In this document: piece by piece, positions 48,580-57,976 of the stretch
Numbering within the stretch: the stretch's first letter is position 1
How the letters are laid out: each line of letters starts with the position of its first letter
Assembly (NCBI RefSeq): GCF_001586275.1
Contig: NZ_CP014545.1
Coordinates: 1,824,501 to 1,888,500, forward strand
DNA length: 64,000 nt
Source of the DNA: Sphingorhabdus sp. M41
Lineage (GTDB): Bacteria; Pseudomonadota; Alphaproteobacteria; Sphingomonadales; Sphingomonadaceae
Direction: 5' to 3'
The notes under the pieces: model-generated
Told to the model about the DNA's origin: nothing
Databases searched by the model: none
Seen by the model: the letters and a program-made list of their open reading frames with translations, nothing else
Position numbers and translations under genes: made by a program

Positions 48580-49872
48580 TCAGAAACGGATATCGAGCTC
48601 CACGAAACTCCACAGCCCCGCGATCGCCAGCACAATGCTGCTTGCCAATAATGCCGCGACAGCAGACTTGCCATTTTCCCAGCCTGCGCTGACGCCGGCC
48701 ACCCCTGCCTTGAACAGCATGTTGGCCAATACTGTCATCGCCAGCACAAAACCGGCAAGGTTGGACAATATCGTACCCGCCGGGAGACTCCCGAGAGTGA
48801 TGATTGCGGCGTCGACGTCCAGCGATCCCACGATGAGAACCAGATAGGCTATCCCGCTGCTCCCGTACTTGGCCTCGGCCCAACGCGCCGCCAGCGACAT
48901 CGCCGCGACGGTCAACGCAAAAAAGAAAGCCGGCAGCAAGCGTATCGGATTGCGCGTGACCACGGTCTTATCCGTCTTCGCAGCACCGCTCCGGCGCAGC
49001 AGCAGCAAACCGATGATCCCCGCCACCAGCGCCGCCGGTGTCAATATCATTGCCAGCGGAATGAATGCAAAGTCCGCCAATATGAAAGTCAGCAACAGCA
49101 CCCGGATATACATTACCGACGAAGCCAGCGCGATACCGGCCGACAATGTGCGCCGGCTGCTGTCTTCGTTGCGCAGTCTCTGGGCAAGCGCTGCCGTCAC
49201 TGCAGTCGAACTATAGGCACCGCCGATAACCGCGGTCACAACCGTACCGTGCGATTCACCAAATATCCGGTTGGCGACATAGCCGGCAAAGGACAGGCCC
49301 GTCACCAAGATGACGACAAACCATAATTGCTGCAGATTAAACGCATCATAAGGCCCGAAATCACGGTTCGGGAGAAAGGGCAGAACAGCCAGTGCGATCA
49401 GGGCAAAGCGGATCATCACATTGATATCGGTCGGACCCAGTTTGCGCATCAGCCCGTGCAGTTCCGACCGCATCGACAGCAAGCCGGTCACGATGGCCGC
49501 TCCGGCCATCGCCAGCGCCGGATAGCCGCTCCCCGCCAGAAGTCCGAGACAGAGCGTCAGCAGCGAGACCACGAAATTGGTAATACTGCGACCGTCTGGA
49601 TCATGGATCGTCTTGAAATGACTGATCGACAACATGGTCACCACAGCCGCAAGCAAAATGGCGGCAATTATCAGGTTGAGACTTTGCGAGATCAGTGCGA
49701 CCAGCCCGCCCAGTCCGGCGATCAGGCCAAATGTACGAATCCCGGCGACCCGCGCGCCCTTGTTTTCGTCGCGCATCGTCCATCCGCGCTCGACACCGAT
49801 CAGCAAGCCTGCGGCCAGTGCGATCGCAAGGTCTCGGTAAATCAGCCACTCACCAGAGAATTCCGTCAGCAT
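48580..49872 (-). CDS. MgtC/SapB family membrane protein with DUF4010
   Basis: 430-residue integral membrane protein with about 12 hydrophobic helices. The N-terminal third has the MgtC/SapB signature (LAIALAAGLLIGVERGW, GIRTFGLIAGLGG). The C-terminal two thirds fit DUF4010 (FGESHGTVVTAVIGGAYSSTAVTAAL, GSLDVDAAIITLG). Function in Mg2+ homeostasis is only suggested by the family name. It converges with the spermidine synthase-like gene. Confidence 0.9.
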   Translation of the reverse strand: MLTEFSGEWLIYRDLAIALAAGLLIGVERGWTMRDENKGARVAGIRTFGLIAGLGGLVALISQSLNLIIAAILLAAVVTMLSISHFKTIHDPDGRSITNFVVSLLTLCLGLLAGSGYPALAMAGAAIVTGLLSMRSELHGLMRKLGPTDINVMIRFALIALAVLPFLPNRDFGPYDAFNLQQLWFVVILVTGLSFAGYVANRIFGESHGTVVTAVIGGAYSSTAVTAALAQRLRNEDSSRRTLSAGIALASSVMYIRVLLLTFILADFAFIPLAMILTPAALVAGIIGLLLLRRSGAAKTDKTVVTRNPIRLLPAFFFALTVAAMSLAARWAEAKYGSSGIAYLVLIVGSLDVDAAIITLGSLPAGTILSNLAGFVLAMTVLANMLFKAGVAGVSAGWENGKSAVAALLASSIVLAIAGLWSFVELDIRF

Positions 49873-49904
49873 TGCCAGTATAACATCCCGTCATGCAACC
49901 CGGC

Positions 49905-51581
49905 TTACTGCCGAGCTTCAGCGCTCGCGTCGCGCAGTTCCTTGAATTCGGAACCGTCCTTCCATTCCGGCCATTGCCGGGAATAGGCGAGACTGTTGCC
50001 GATATCGAACATCACATTAATGTCCTGCAGCGCCCCGGTCAGGTCCCAATCGGCTGTCCAGGCATCGCAGGCAGCGTGATAGCAATTGCCGGTATAGTCA
50101 TTGATCCACTTCTGACCCGCTGCCCTGCCGCCATCGACCAGATCAGACGCGCCAGCCAGACTCATCATTAGCAGCACCGGCACACCGCGCTTGGCGAGAG
50201 AGAAATGATCGGCGCGGAAAAACAGGCCGCGTTCGGGCAGGCTTTCTTCGGTCACCACCCGCCCCTGCAATTTGGCAAATTTGGCCAGATCATCTTCCAG
50301 CGTTCCCTGCCCCTTGCCGACCAAGATGACGTCCTTTGCCTTGCCGGCGGTTTGCAGGACATCGATCGCCAGATTGGCGACGGTTGTTTCCACCGGATAG
50401 ATCGGATCCTGCGCATAGACTTCGGAACCCAGCAGTCCGCGTTCCTCTGCCGTCCATGCGGCGATAACGATCGTCCGGTCCGGCTGCGGCTTGGCTTTGA
50501 ACTTCCGAGCTATCTCCATGATCCCGGCAATGCCGAGCGCGTCATCATTGGCCCCGGCTCGATAGATTTTGCCATCCTCGTCCGGCGGTCCCTCGCCATA
50601 GGCATCCCAATGGGCGCCATAGATGATCGTTTCTTCGGGCCGCGTTTTGCCGCTAATCTTGCCAAATATATTCTGGCTCTTCACCACTTCCTGGGTCACC
50701 GGATAAGCGGCAGCAAATTTTGCCCCGATAGCGACCGGTGTGAATTCCCGGGTCCGTGCGGCCATTCGCAATTTTGCGAGGTCCAGTCCCGCTTCATCGA
50801 ACAATTTTTGCGCGGTGTCCCCACTGATCCATCCTTGCAATGCCAGGCTTGTCATGTCTCCCGCCGGCTTGGCGATGCCGTAATTCTCACCCTGCGGGCT
50901 TTCCACGACGCTCCAGCCATAGCCAGCGGCTTCGGTTTCATGAATGATCAGCGCCGCCACTGCGCCACGCCGCGAGGCTTCTTCGAACTTATAGGTCCAG
51001 CGTCCGTAATAGGTCATTGCCCGGCCACCAAATTTGCCAGCCACAGGCTCATCGGCTGTGGCAGCAAAATCAGGATCATTGACCAGAAAGACTGCAACTT
51101 TGCCCTTCAGGTCCACATTTTTGAAATCGTCCCATCCCCGTTCTGGCGCCGTTACGCCAAATCCGACAAACACCATTTCTGCGTTATCGACCACCGCCCT
51201 GTCCTTGGGCTGCAAGGTCGACACATAGATATCTTTGCCTGCATTTAGCGCTGTGCTTTTACCATTGCTGGAAAACGACAATGTTTCTGGCTTCCCAAGC
51301 GCTGTGTGCAACAGTGGCACCGGCTGCGTCCATGTACCGTCGACACCGCCGGGTTCGAGACCCAAAGCTTCGAACCGACTGATCAGATAACCGATGGTCC
51401 TGTCTTCGCCTGCGGTTCCCGGCGCACGGCCTTCAAACTGATCCAAAGTCAGGGTTCTGACCGTCCGGCTGATTTCATCGGCGCTTATATCTATTGCCTG
51501 ATCAGCGGATTTCGCATGGGCTGGTGCGCCAACCATCAAGGCGGCGGCGGAAAGCAAGCTGGCGGTGCGACCTGAAAACAA
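49905..51581 (-). CDS. Secreted M28 family metallopeptidase
   Basis: Zinc aminopeptidase, 558 residues, with a signal peptide (SLLSAAALMVGAPAHAKS). A PA-like insert domain (residues about 130-280) precedes the catalytic region: IIYGAHWDAYGEG (His and bridging region), GANDDALGIAGIMEIARKF (Asp) and AAWTAEERGLLGSEVYA (Glu-Glu). The start is TTG at 51581, supported by AGGAG 7 bp upstream. The substrate is probably peptides with free N-termini; specificity unknown. Confidence 0.93.
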   Translation of the reverse strand: MFSGRTASLLSAAALMVGAPAHAKSADQAIDISADEISRTVRTLTLDQFEGRAPGTAGEDRTIGYLISRFEALGLEPGGVDGTWTQPVPLLHTALGKPETLSFSSNGKSTALNAGKDIYVSTLQPKDRAVVDNAEMVFVGFGVTAPERGWDDFKNVDLKGKVAVFLVNDPDFAATADEPVAGKFGGRAMTYYGRWTYKFEEASRRGAVAALIIHETEAAGYGWSVVESPQGENYGIAKPAGDMTSLALQGWISGDTAQKLFDEAGLDLAKLRMAARTREFTPVAIGAKFAAAYPVTQEVVKSQNIFGKISGKTRPEETIIYGAHWDAYGEGPPDEDGKIYRAGANDDALGIAGIMEIARKFKAKPQPDRTIVIAAWTAEERGLLGSEVYAQDPIYPVETTVANLAIDVLQTAGKAKDVILVGKGQGTLEDDLAKFAKLQGRVVTEESLPERGLFFRADHFSLAKRGVPVLLMMSLAGASDLVDGGRAAGQKWINDYTGNCYHAACDAWTADWDLTGALQDINVMFDIGNSLAYSRQWPEWKDGSEFKELRDASAEARQ

Positions 51582-51699
51582 AGCAAAACTCCTGCAAAAT
51601 CGATATTCCGCTCGACATTAGCTTAACGACCTGCATTTGCACGAGAAGTTTTTTACGCTATCTTTTGCACAAATGCACGGGCTCCGCTAACGGCTCCCC

Positions 51700-53580
51700 A
51701 TGCTTAATTTCAACAATATAACCGTGCGCCTCGGCGGCACCGTGATCCTCGATGGCGCAACCGCAGCCCTGCCCCCCGGCGCGCGCGTCGGCATGATCGG
51801 CCGTAATGGCGCTGGCAAGTCGACCCTGATGAAGGTCATCGCCGGAATGCTGGAGCCTGACGACGGCAGCGTCGACATGCCAAAGGACGCGCGGATGGGC
51901 TATATCGCCCAGGAAGCGCCAGCCGGACAGGATAGTCCGCTCGACACCGTGCTGGCCGCCGATACCGAACGCGCCGCCTTGCTGGAGGAAGCCGAAACGG
52001 CTTCCGACCCGCACCGGATTGGCGAGATCCACGAACGGCTGAACATGATCGAGGCGCATAGCGCTCCGGCGCGCGCTGCCAAGATCCTGATCGGACTTGG
52101 CTTTGACGAAGCGGCCCAACAGCAGCCAATGGACAGTTTTTCCGGCGGCTGGCGAATGCGTGTAGCATTGGCGGCGCTGCTCTTCTCGCAACCGGAAATG
52201 TTGCTGCTCGACGAGCCGTCAAACCATCTCGACCTAGAAGCGACCCTGTGGCTGGAAAATTTTCTGACCAGCTATCAGGCAACGATATTGGTGATCAGCC
52301 ATGAGCGCGATCTGCTCAACAATGTGGTCGACCATATTCTGCATCTGCAGCACGGCACCACCACCCTCTATCCCGGCGGCTATGACGCGTTCGAGAAACA
52401 GCGGGCCGAGCGTCAGGCACAACTGGCATCATCCCGTGAAAAGCAGATCGCCCAGCGCGAGAAGCTGGAATCCTATGTGTCTCGCTGGGGTGCCAAGGCG
52501 CATAGTGCAAAACAGGCGCAGAGCCGGGTCAAGGCCCTCGCCCGCATGGAACCGATTGCCGCTGCCATAGATGATCCCTCGCTGACCTTCCATTTCCCGA
52601 GCCCGGCTGAACTGAAACCACCGCTGATCACGCTGGATGACGCGTCTGTCGGCTATGGCGACAATATCATTCTCTCCGGTCTCAACATGCGGCTTGATCC
52701 AGATGATCGGACCGCGCTGCTTGGCCGCAACGGCAACGGCAAGACCACGCTTGCACGATTGCTCGCCAGCCAGCTGGAACCGAAAAAAGGTTCGATCAAC
52801 AAATCGGGCAAGCTGACCGTCGGCTATTTCACCCAATATCAGGTCGAGGAACTGGATACGTCCGACACGCCGCTGGAACATATGACCCGCCTGATGAAGG
52901 ACGCCAAGCCGGGTGCCGTGCGCGCGCAGCTGGGTCGTTTCGGCTTTTCCGGCGACAAGGCGACGATATTGGTCGGCAAGCTTTCCGGTGGCGAACGCGC
53001 GCGTCTGGCGCTGGCGATGATCACTCGCGATGCGCCGCATCTGCTGATCCTCGATGAGCCAACGAACCATCTCGACGTCGACGCTCGTGAAGCCCTTGTG
53101 CACGCGCTCAACGAATATAGCGGCGCTGTCATCCTGGTCAGCCATGATCGCCATATGCTGGAACTGACCGCCGATCGTCTGGTGATGGTCGACAGCGGCA
53201 AGGCCGAGGAATTTTCGGGCACGCTCAAGGATTATACCGATTTCGTTCTCGGCAAGAACCAGCCGGGATCATCGGGCGGCAAAGCCAGCGGTGGCAATCG
53301 CAAGGAAGAACGCCGCGCTGCCGCCGAACGGCGCAAGCAGCAGACCGAATTGCGCAGGACCGTAACCGCCTCCGAAAAGGAAATGAAACTCCTCGGCGAG
53401 GAAGTCTCCGCCATTGACCGCGCAATGTTCGATCCGGCGAGCGCAGAACCGAAACACGCCGACCTGTCGATGACCGAGCTGATGAAGCTGCGCGCGGAAA
53501 CCCAGGACAGGCTGGACAAGGCAGAAGCCCGCTGGATGGAAGCCAGCGACAAGCTCGAGCAGGAAAATGTAAATGCCTGA
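51700..53580 (+). CDS. ABC-F family ATPase
   Basis: Cytoplasmic duplicated ATPase, 626 residues, of the group acting on ribosomes. Domain 1 has Walker A GRNGAGKST, signature FSGGWRMRVALA and LLLLDEPSNHLDLEA. The linker (residues about 235-290) is charged. Domain 2 has GRNGNGKTT, LSGGERARLALA and LLILDEPTNHLDVDA. A C-terminal coiled coil (residues about 530-626) is visible. No membrane segment. It resembles YheS/EttA-like ABC-F proteins rather than a transporter; Uup-like naming is also possible. prmA follows 12 bp later. Confidence 0.93.
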   Translation: MLNFNNITVRLGGTVILDGATAALPPGARVGMIGRNGAGKSTLMKVIAGMLEPDDGSVDMPKDARMGYIAQEAPAGQDSPLDTVLAADTERAALLEEAETASDPHRIGEIHERLNMIEAHSAPARAAKILIGLGFDEAAQQQPMDSFSGGWRMRVALAALLFSQPEMLLLDEPSNHLDLEATLWLENFLTSYQATILVISHERDLLNNVVDHILHLQHGTTTLYPGGYDAFEKQRAERQAQLASSREKQIAQREKLESYVSRWGAKAHSAKQAQSRVKALARMEPIAAAIDDPSLTFHFPSPAELKPPLITLDDASVGYGDNIILSGLNMRLDPDDRTALLGRNGNGKTTLARLLASQLEPKKGSINKSGKLTVGYFTQYQVEELDTSDTPLEHMTRLMKDAKPGAVRAQLGRFGFSGDKATILVGKLSGGERARLALAMITRDAPHLLILDEPTNHLDVDAREALVHALNEYSGAVILVSHDRHMLELTADRLVMVDSGKAEEFSGTLKDYTDFVLGKNQPGSSGGKASGGNRKEERRAAAERRKQQTELRRTVTASEKEMKLLGEEVSAIDRAMFDPASAEPKHADLSMTELMKLRAETQDRLDKAEARWMEASDKLEQENVNA

Positions 53581-53592
53581 TCGGTCGGTCCG

Positions 53593-54576
53593 TTGAACCA
53601 GACCTGGAAAGTCTCGATACCCTGCACCCGCGCAGAAGCGCGGATGCTTTCGGAAGACCAGATGTTCATCGCCTCCAGCGACTCGACGCCAACCATCGTC
53701 GCCAGCGAAACCGATCCCAAACATCCCGACGAATGGATGATCGACGTCTATTGCCAGAGCGAGCCGGATGCTGCGCTGATCGGAAATCTGCTGCAACTGT
53801 CGCCATCTGCGGCCGCCATTGCATTCCGGCCTGTCGTCGAACTGCTCGCCGATGAAGACTGGGTGACCCTCAGCCAGCAAGGCCTCGAACCTCTTCGCGC
53901 TGGTCGCTTCCACGTCCATACGTCGAGCGACGAGCCGACGGATGAACCCGGACTGACCAATATCTGCATTGATGCCGGACAGGCTTTTGGCACCGGCCAT
54001 CATGAAACCACCAAGGGCTGCCTGCAAAGCCTCGACCGGCTCCGCCGCTCGGGCCACCGGTTTCGCAATATTGCCGATGTCGGCACCGGTACCGGCCTGC
54101 TGGCCTTTGCCGCCCATCATCTCTGGCCCCACGCCAAGATCATCGCCAGTGATATCGATCCCGTTGCGGTAACGGTTACGCATGATAACAGCGAGCTCAA
54201 CGCGATTCCGCTGGGCAATGGCCGCAACCGGATCCGGCTGGTCCAGAGCAATGGCCTCGATCATCCTGCGCTCAATCAGCGCGCACCCTTTGACCTGATC
54301 ATCGCCAATATATTGTCCGGCCCGCTCGTAGCGCTTGCCCCGCAAATCGCCGCCGCTTCAGGCGCCGGCACCGTGCTTCTACTCGCGGGATTGCTGAGCC
54401 GACAAAAAGCCGAAGTCATGCACGCCTATGTCCGGGAGGGGTTTCGCCTCAAGCACATGCAGCTGGACAATGAATGGCCGAGCCTCACTCTGGTCAAATC
54501 GAAAAAATATGGCTGGCCCCGCAAACCGCACCGCAGGAAATCACCGCTGGCCTCGGACTATTTCGGCGAATGCTAG
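53593..54576 (+). CDS. prmA: Ribosomal protein L11 methyltransferase
   Basis: SAM-dependent methylation of ribosomal protein L11. 327 residues. The start is TTG at 53593, 12 bp after the ABC-F gene; an ATG at 53644 would cut into the N-terminal domain. The L11-binding N-terminal part is followed by the substrate loop INICIDAGQAFGTGHHETTKGCL, SAM motif IADVGTGTGLLAFAAHHLW, DIDPVAVTVTHDN and the DLIIANILSGPLVALAPQI motif. Both this gene and the ABC-F gene touch the ribosome, a plausible functional pair. Confidence 0.93.
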   Translation: MNQTWKVSIPCTRAEARMLSEDQMFIASSDSTPTIVASETDPKHPDEWMIDVYCQSEPDAALIGNLLQLSPSAAAIAFRPVVELLADEDWVTLSQQGLEPLRAGRFHVHTSSDEPTDEPGLTNICIDAGQAFGTGHHETTKGCLQSLDRLRRSGHRFRNIADVGTGTGLLAFAAHHLWPHAKIIASDIDPVAVTVTHDNSELNAIPLGNGRNRIRLVQSNGLDHPALNQRAPFDLIIANILSGPLVALAPQIAAASGAGTVLLLAGLLSRQKAEVMHAYVREGFRLKHMQLDNEWPSLTLVKSKKYGWPRKPHRRKSPLASDYFGEC

Positions 54577-54664
54577 GATAGTGCTCCACACATGATGCGG
54601 AGCTACGTCGACCCTTGATCGTCGCGCGGACCGGGCTCCCTATCCAGTATTGAGTACGACGCAA

Positions 54665-55561
54665 TCAGACGACCGTAGCTTCCCCAGCCTGCGAGCGCGC
54701 ATAATCCTGCGTCCCCTCGGTCAACAGCGCGTCCCCCTCCACAATCTCGGCAATCCTGATATCCGGCAGATCCGCAATCTTGTCATATAGCGGCTTGAAA
54801 TCAGTCTCCACCGTCACCCGCAGCAGCTCGTCGAGACTCGGAATGACAAAATAATTCTGCTGATAATCGTCGATCCGATATTCCGTCCGCAACACCCGCT
54901 CGAGATCGAACATGATCCGGTTGGGACTGGGATTGTCGAGGGCGAAGACGCTCTCGCCATAGCTGGAGACAATACCCGCGCCATAGATGCGAAGGCCTTC
55001 CGCTTCCTGGATCAGACCAAATTCCACCGTATACCAGTAAAGCCGCGCCAGCTGTTTCAGCGTCCCGAATTTCAGCGCCCGCAGTCCGCCACGCCCGTAA
55101 GCCGCCATATAATCGCCGAATCTCTGGTCCGCGAGCATCGGCACATGGCCGAAGACATCGTGAAAAATATCCGGTTCCTGCAAATAGTCGAGCTGGTTCC
55201 GCCGCCGGATGAAATTGCCGGAGACGAAACGCCGGTTGGCGAGATGGTCAAAAAACACATCATCGGGCACCAGACCGGGCACCGCCACCACCTGCCAGCC
55301 CGTGGCATCCATCAAGATCCGGTTGAGCTCTTTGAAATCGGGAATACCCGGCTGCGACAGCTTCAATATATCGATACCGTCGAGAAACGCCTGCGCGGCC
55401 CTGCCCGGCAGCATTTGCTGCTGGCGTGCGAACAATATATCCCACGTCTCATGATCTTCGGCCGAATAGCTTTGCCAGTCCTGATCGATCGTCCAGTCGG
55501 CATTTGCGTGCGCTGGCGGCTTGTCATAGACATGGGTTTCGGTTTCGGGGGTGGTAAGCAT
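54665..55561 (-). CDS. phhA: Phenylalanine 4-monooxygenase
   Basis: Non-heme iron, pterin-dependent hydroxylation of phenylalanine to tyrosine. 298 residues from Met 55561 (AGGA 8 bp upstream). The iron ligands are the two His in DIFHDVFGHVPML and the Glu in YWYTVEFGLIQE. The fold-defining RRRNQLDYLQEPDIF and SSYGESVFAL segments are intact. No regulatory ACT domain, as in bacterial enzymes. It is divergent from the DUF2459 gene with 28 bp between starts; no phhB or tyrosine-catabolic gene is next to it. Confidence 0.95.
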   Translation of the reverse strand: MLTTPETETHVYDKPPAHANADWTIDQDWQSYSAEDHETWDILFARQQQMLPGRAAQAFLDGIDILKLSQPGIPDFKELNRILMDATGWQVVAVPGLVPDDVFFDHLANRRFVSGNFIRRRNQLDYLQEPDIFHDVFGHVPMLADQRFGDYMAAYGRGGLRALKFGTLKQLARLYWYTVEFGLIQEAEGLRIYGAGIVSSYGESVFALDNPSPNRIMFDLERVLRTEYRIDDYQQNYFVIPSLDELLRVTVETDFKPLYDKIADLPDIRIAEIVEGDALLTEGTQDYARSQAGEATVV

Positions 55562-55589
55562 GCCGCATCCTACAGCAGAAAAGGTTTCC

Positions 55590-56276
55590 ATGGCAACAAC
55601 GGCGCTCAAATGGTTGAAACGCAGTGTCATTGCGCTCGGCATGATCGTCGTCCTCTATCTGCTGGCGGCGCTCGCCGGTAGCCTGCTCCCCGTCAATCAG
55701 GACTGGCAAAACCCGGATGACGGCATCGAACTGTTCATCGAAACCAACGGCCTGCACAGCGGGATCATCATGCCGATCTGGAACGATGTCCATGACTGGA
55801 CGCCGCTGGTCCGGCCCGAGCATCTCGCCGATCCTTCGTTTTACGGCAGCCATATCCTGGTCGGCTGGGGCCATGAAGGCGTCTATCGCAACACCCGGCA
55901 ATGGACCGACCTGCGCGCGGACGACGCGATCAGCGCGATTGTCGGCAGCGACGATGTACTTGTCCACGTCTATCACCTGAAATATCCACAGGCTTATCCC
56001 TATTACCGCCGCCCCCTGAAAGTCAGCGAAGCACAATATCGGAAAATCGCGAAGGCCATCGAAGCGCGGTTCGCGCTCGACGATCAATATCGCTCCCAGC
56101 CATCACCCGGCTATGGCAAGGACGACCTGTTCTACCGGGCGAACGGCCATTATAATGCCTTCTACACCTGCAACAACTGGACCGGCGATGTCCTGCAACA
56201 GGCCGGCATTCGCACCGGGCGCTGGACTCCGTTTCAGGGTGGCGTGATGCGCTGGTTTCCGGAAAGCACGGAATGA
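55590..56276 (+). CDS. TIGR02117/DUF2459 family membrane-anchored protein
   Basis: 228 residues from ATG 55590. One N-terminal helix (VIALGMIVVLYLLAALAGSLL) anchors a periplasmic domain containing the DUF2459 features FIETNGLHSGIIMP, ILVGWGHEGVYRNT, VHVYHLKYPQ and the C-terminal YNAFYTCNNWTGDVLQQAGI. The His/Cys set resembles a papain-like or NlpC-like arrangement, but activity is unproven. It ends 3 bp before the convergent Crp/Fnr gene. Confidence 0.85.
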   Translation: MATTALKWLKRSVIALGMIVVLYLLAALAGSLLPVNQDWQNPDDGIELFIETNGLHSGIIMPIWNDVHDWTPLVRPEHLADPSFYGSHILVGWGHEGVYRNTRQWTDLRADDAISAIVGSDDVLVHVYHLKYPQAYPYYRRPLKVSEAQYRKIAKAIEARFALDDQYRSQPSPGYGKDDLFYRANGHYNAFYTCNNWTGDVLQQAGIRTGRWTPFQGGVMRWFPESTE

Positions 56277-56279
56277 AGC

Positions 56280-56945
56280 CTAGCCGGTGACAAATTCCTG
56301 CAGCGCCAGTCCATCCCGGATGGTGACAGATCCATATCCCGGTTCAATCAAGCCGGAGGACTGCAATTTGGTCATCGCCTTGCCCAGCGAGACCCGCGAC
56401 ACGCCGACCAGGTCCGCCAGATCCTGCTGAGTCGCCAAGACCTCCGCTCCGCCTTCCTGATCGCCGCACAGCTGGAGCAGCGCCTGCGCCAGCCTTTGCG
56501 GCACCGACAGGTTGCGGCTATATTCGATCAGATTGAAGGATTCCTGCACCGTCAGCGCCATGGTCTTGAGCAGCAATCGGGTCACCGCCGGATCGGATTC
56601 CATCAGGCTCTGCAGCTCGCTGTCGCCGATCCGGATCAATGTGCAGTCATTTCCGGCAATCGCATCCACGGTGCGCGGAAATTCGCCCATGAACGCCAGT
56701 TCGCCGAATGTGTCACCGGCGCTGAGCATCGCAAACAGGGTCAGGCGCCCGTCGATGCCATAGCGTCCGATTTGCACCGAGCCGCTGTTGATATACCAGA
56801 ATTCCTTCGCGATATCGCCGCGCTGCTGGATGATCTGGCCCTTGCCGAAAACCCGCGCCTGTCCCCGCGCCAGCAAATCGCGGCGAACCGTCTCGGGCAG
56901 CGCCGTGACAAAGCCGGTCCCGGCCATGGGAGCAGATCCGTTCAT
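56280..56945 (-). CDS. Crp/Fnr family transcriptional regulator
   Basis: 221 residues. An N-terminal cyclic-nucleotide-binding-like beta barrel (FGKGQIIQQRGD, AGDTFGELAFMGEFPRTVDAIA) is joined by a long helix to a Crp-type HTH (TQQDLADLVGVSRVSLGKAM). No Cys cluster for an FNR iron-sulfur centre is visible, so an oxygen-sensing role of that kind is unlikely. The phosphate-binding GELA motif with a following Arg (FPRTV) suggests cNMP or another ligand. It is divergent from the sterol-desaturase-like gene, a possible target. Confidence 0.92.
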   Translation of the reverse strand: MNGSAPMAGTGFVTALPETVRRDLLARGQARVFGKGQIIQQRGDIAKEFWYINSGSVQIGRYGIDGRLTLFAMLSAGDTFGELAFMGEFPRTVDAIAGNDCTLIRIGDSELQSLMESDPAVTRLLLKTMALTVQESFNLIEYSRNLSVPQRLAQALLQLCGDQEGGAEVLATQQDLADLVGVSRVSLGKAMTKLQSSGLIEPGYGSVTIRDGLALQEFVTG

Positions 56946-57035
56946 GGAAAATCTCGAGAATGAAAACTTCTTTGCATTTACCCGTCATTAGATCCGCTAA
57001 CAACGCTATGCAAGCAATCCTCTGGGAGAGACATC

Positions 57036-57890
57036 ATGCGGCCCGAACTTTTGGCGATCACCGGAATTTTCCTCGTCTTCGGACTGCTGGAATTTTTTCG
57101 CACCCGGCTGTTCAGCAAAGCCGAACAGACCCGCGACGACGCGCTGGTCGAGATCATCGGCTCGTTCGTGCTGCTGGTGATCACCCAGCCCGGCATCATC
57201 CTCGCGGCCCAGTTCATCCTCGGCAGCCTGGCCCCGCAATGGCAGGGCGCGCTGGCCGGCATTCCCCTGATCGCCGCGATCGGGCTGTTTCTGGTCTTTG
57301 ACGACATGATGCAATATTTCTGGCACCGGCTGTCGCACAGCGTGCCCTTTCTCTACAATCTGCACCGCTCTCACCATAATGCGCGCTATATGAGCGTCCG
57401 CTTGGTCTACCGGAACAATATCTTCTATTATCTCACCATGCCCAGCATCTGGTTTTCCGGCGCCCTGATCTATCTTGGCCTCGGCTGGGTCTATGTCTTC
57501 TATATCATCGTCAAGATGGCGGTGATCGTCGGCGCGCACAGCGATGTCGCGTGGGACGAGCCGCTCTACCGGATCAAATGGCTGTCGCCGGTGATGTGGC
57601 TGGTCGAGCGCACCATCTCGACGCCAGCCACCCACCATGCCCATCACGGCCGCCACAAGAGCGACGGCGTGACCCATTACAAGGGCAATTTCGGGAACCT
57701 GCTGTTCTTCTGGGATGTCCTGTTCGGCACCGCCCATATCACGCGCCGCTATCCGGACGGCTATGGCGTCGAAAATCTCGCACCAGCCACTTTGGGTCAG
57801 CAACTCGCCTGGCCGATCTTTCCGGAAAATAAGGAAGACGGTCATGGGGTGAAGGAACTGGCGGCGATCGAGGCGGCGGCCAGAACATAA
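57036..57890 (+). CDS. Sterol desaturase/fatty acid hydroxylase family membrane enzyme
   Basis: 284-residue integral-membrane di-iron enzyme. Helices at residues about 1-20, 40-65 and 80-100 precede the histidine cluster: FWHRLSHSVPFLYNLHRSHHNARYM and, later, TPATHHAHHGRHKSDGVTHY. GNLLFFWDVLFGTAHITRRYP is typical of the C-terminus. The substrate could be a sterol-like, carotenoid or lipid compound. It may be under the divergent Crp/Fnr regulator. Confidence 0.91.
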   Translation: MRPELLAITGIFLVFGLLEFFRTRLFSKAEQTRDDALVEIIGSFVLLVITQPGIILAAQFILGSLAPQWQGALAGIPLIAAIGLFLVFDDMMQYFWHRLSHSVPFLYNLHRSHHNARYMSVRLVYRNNIFYYLTMPSIWFSGALIYLGLGWVYVFYIIVKMAVIVGAHSDVAWDEPLYRIKWLSPVMWLVERTISTPATHHAHHGRHKSDGVTHYKGNFGNLLFFWDVLFGTAHITRRYPDGYGVENLAPATLGQQLAWPIFPENKEDGHGVKELAAIEAAART

Positions 57891-57976
57891 AAGCTTGCAG
57901 AATGATGGTCGCCGCCGTCGCATAACGGCGATCAGTCTAATTTGACTCAACTGATGTATTACTGTATTTTTGAAAT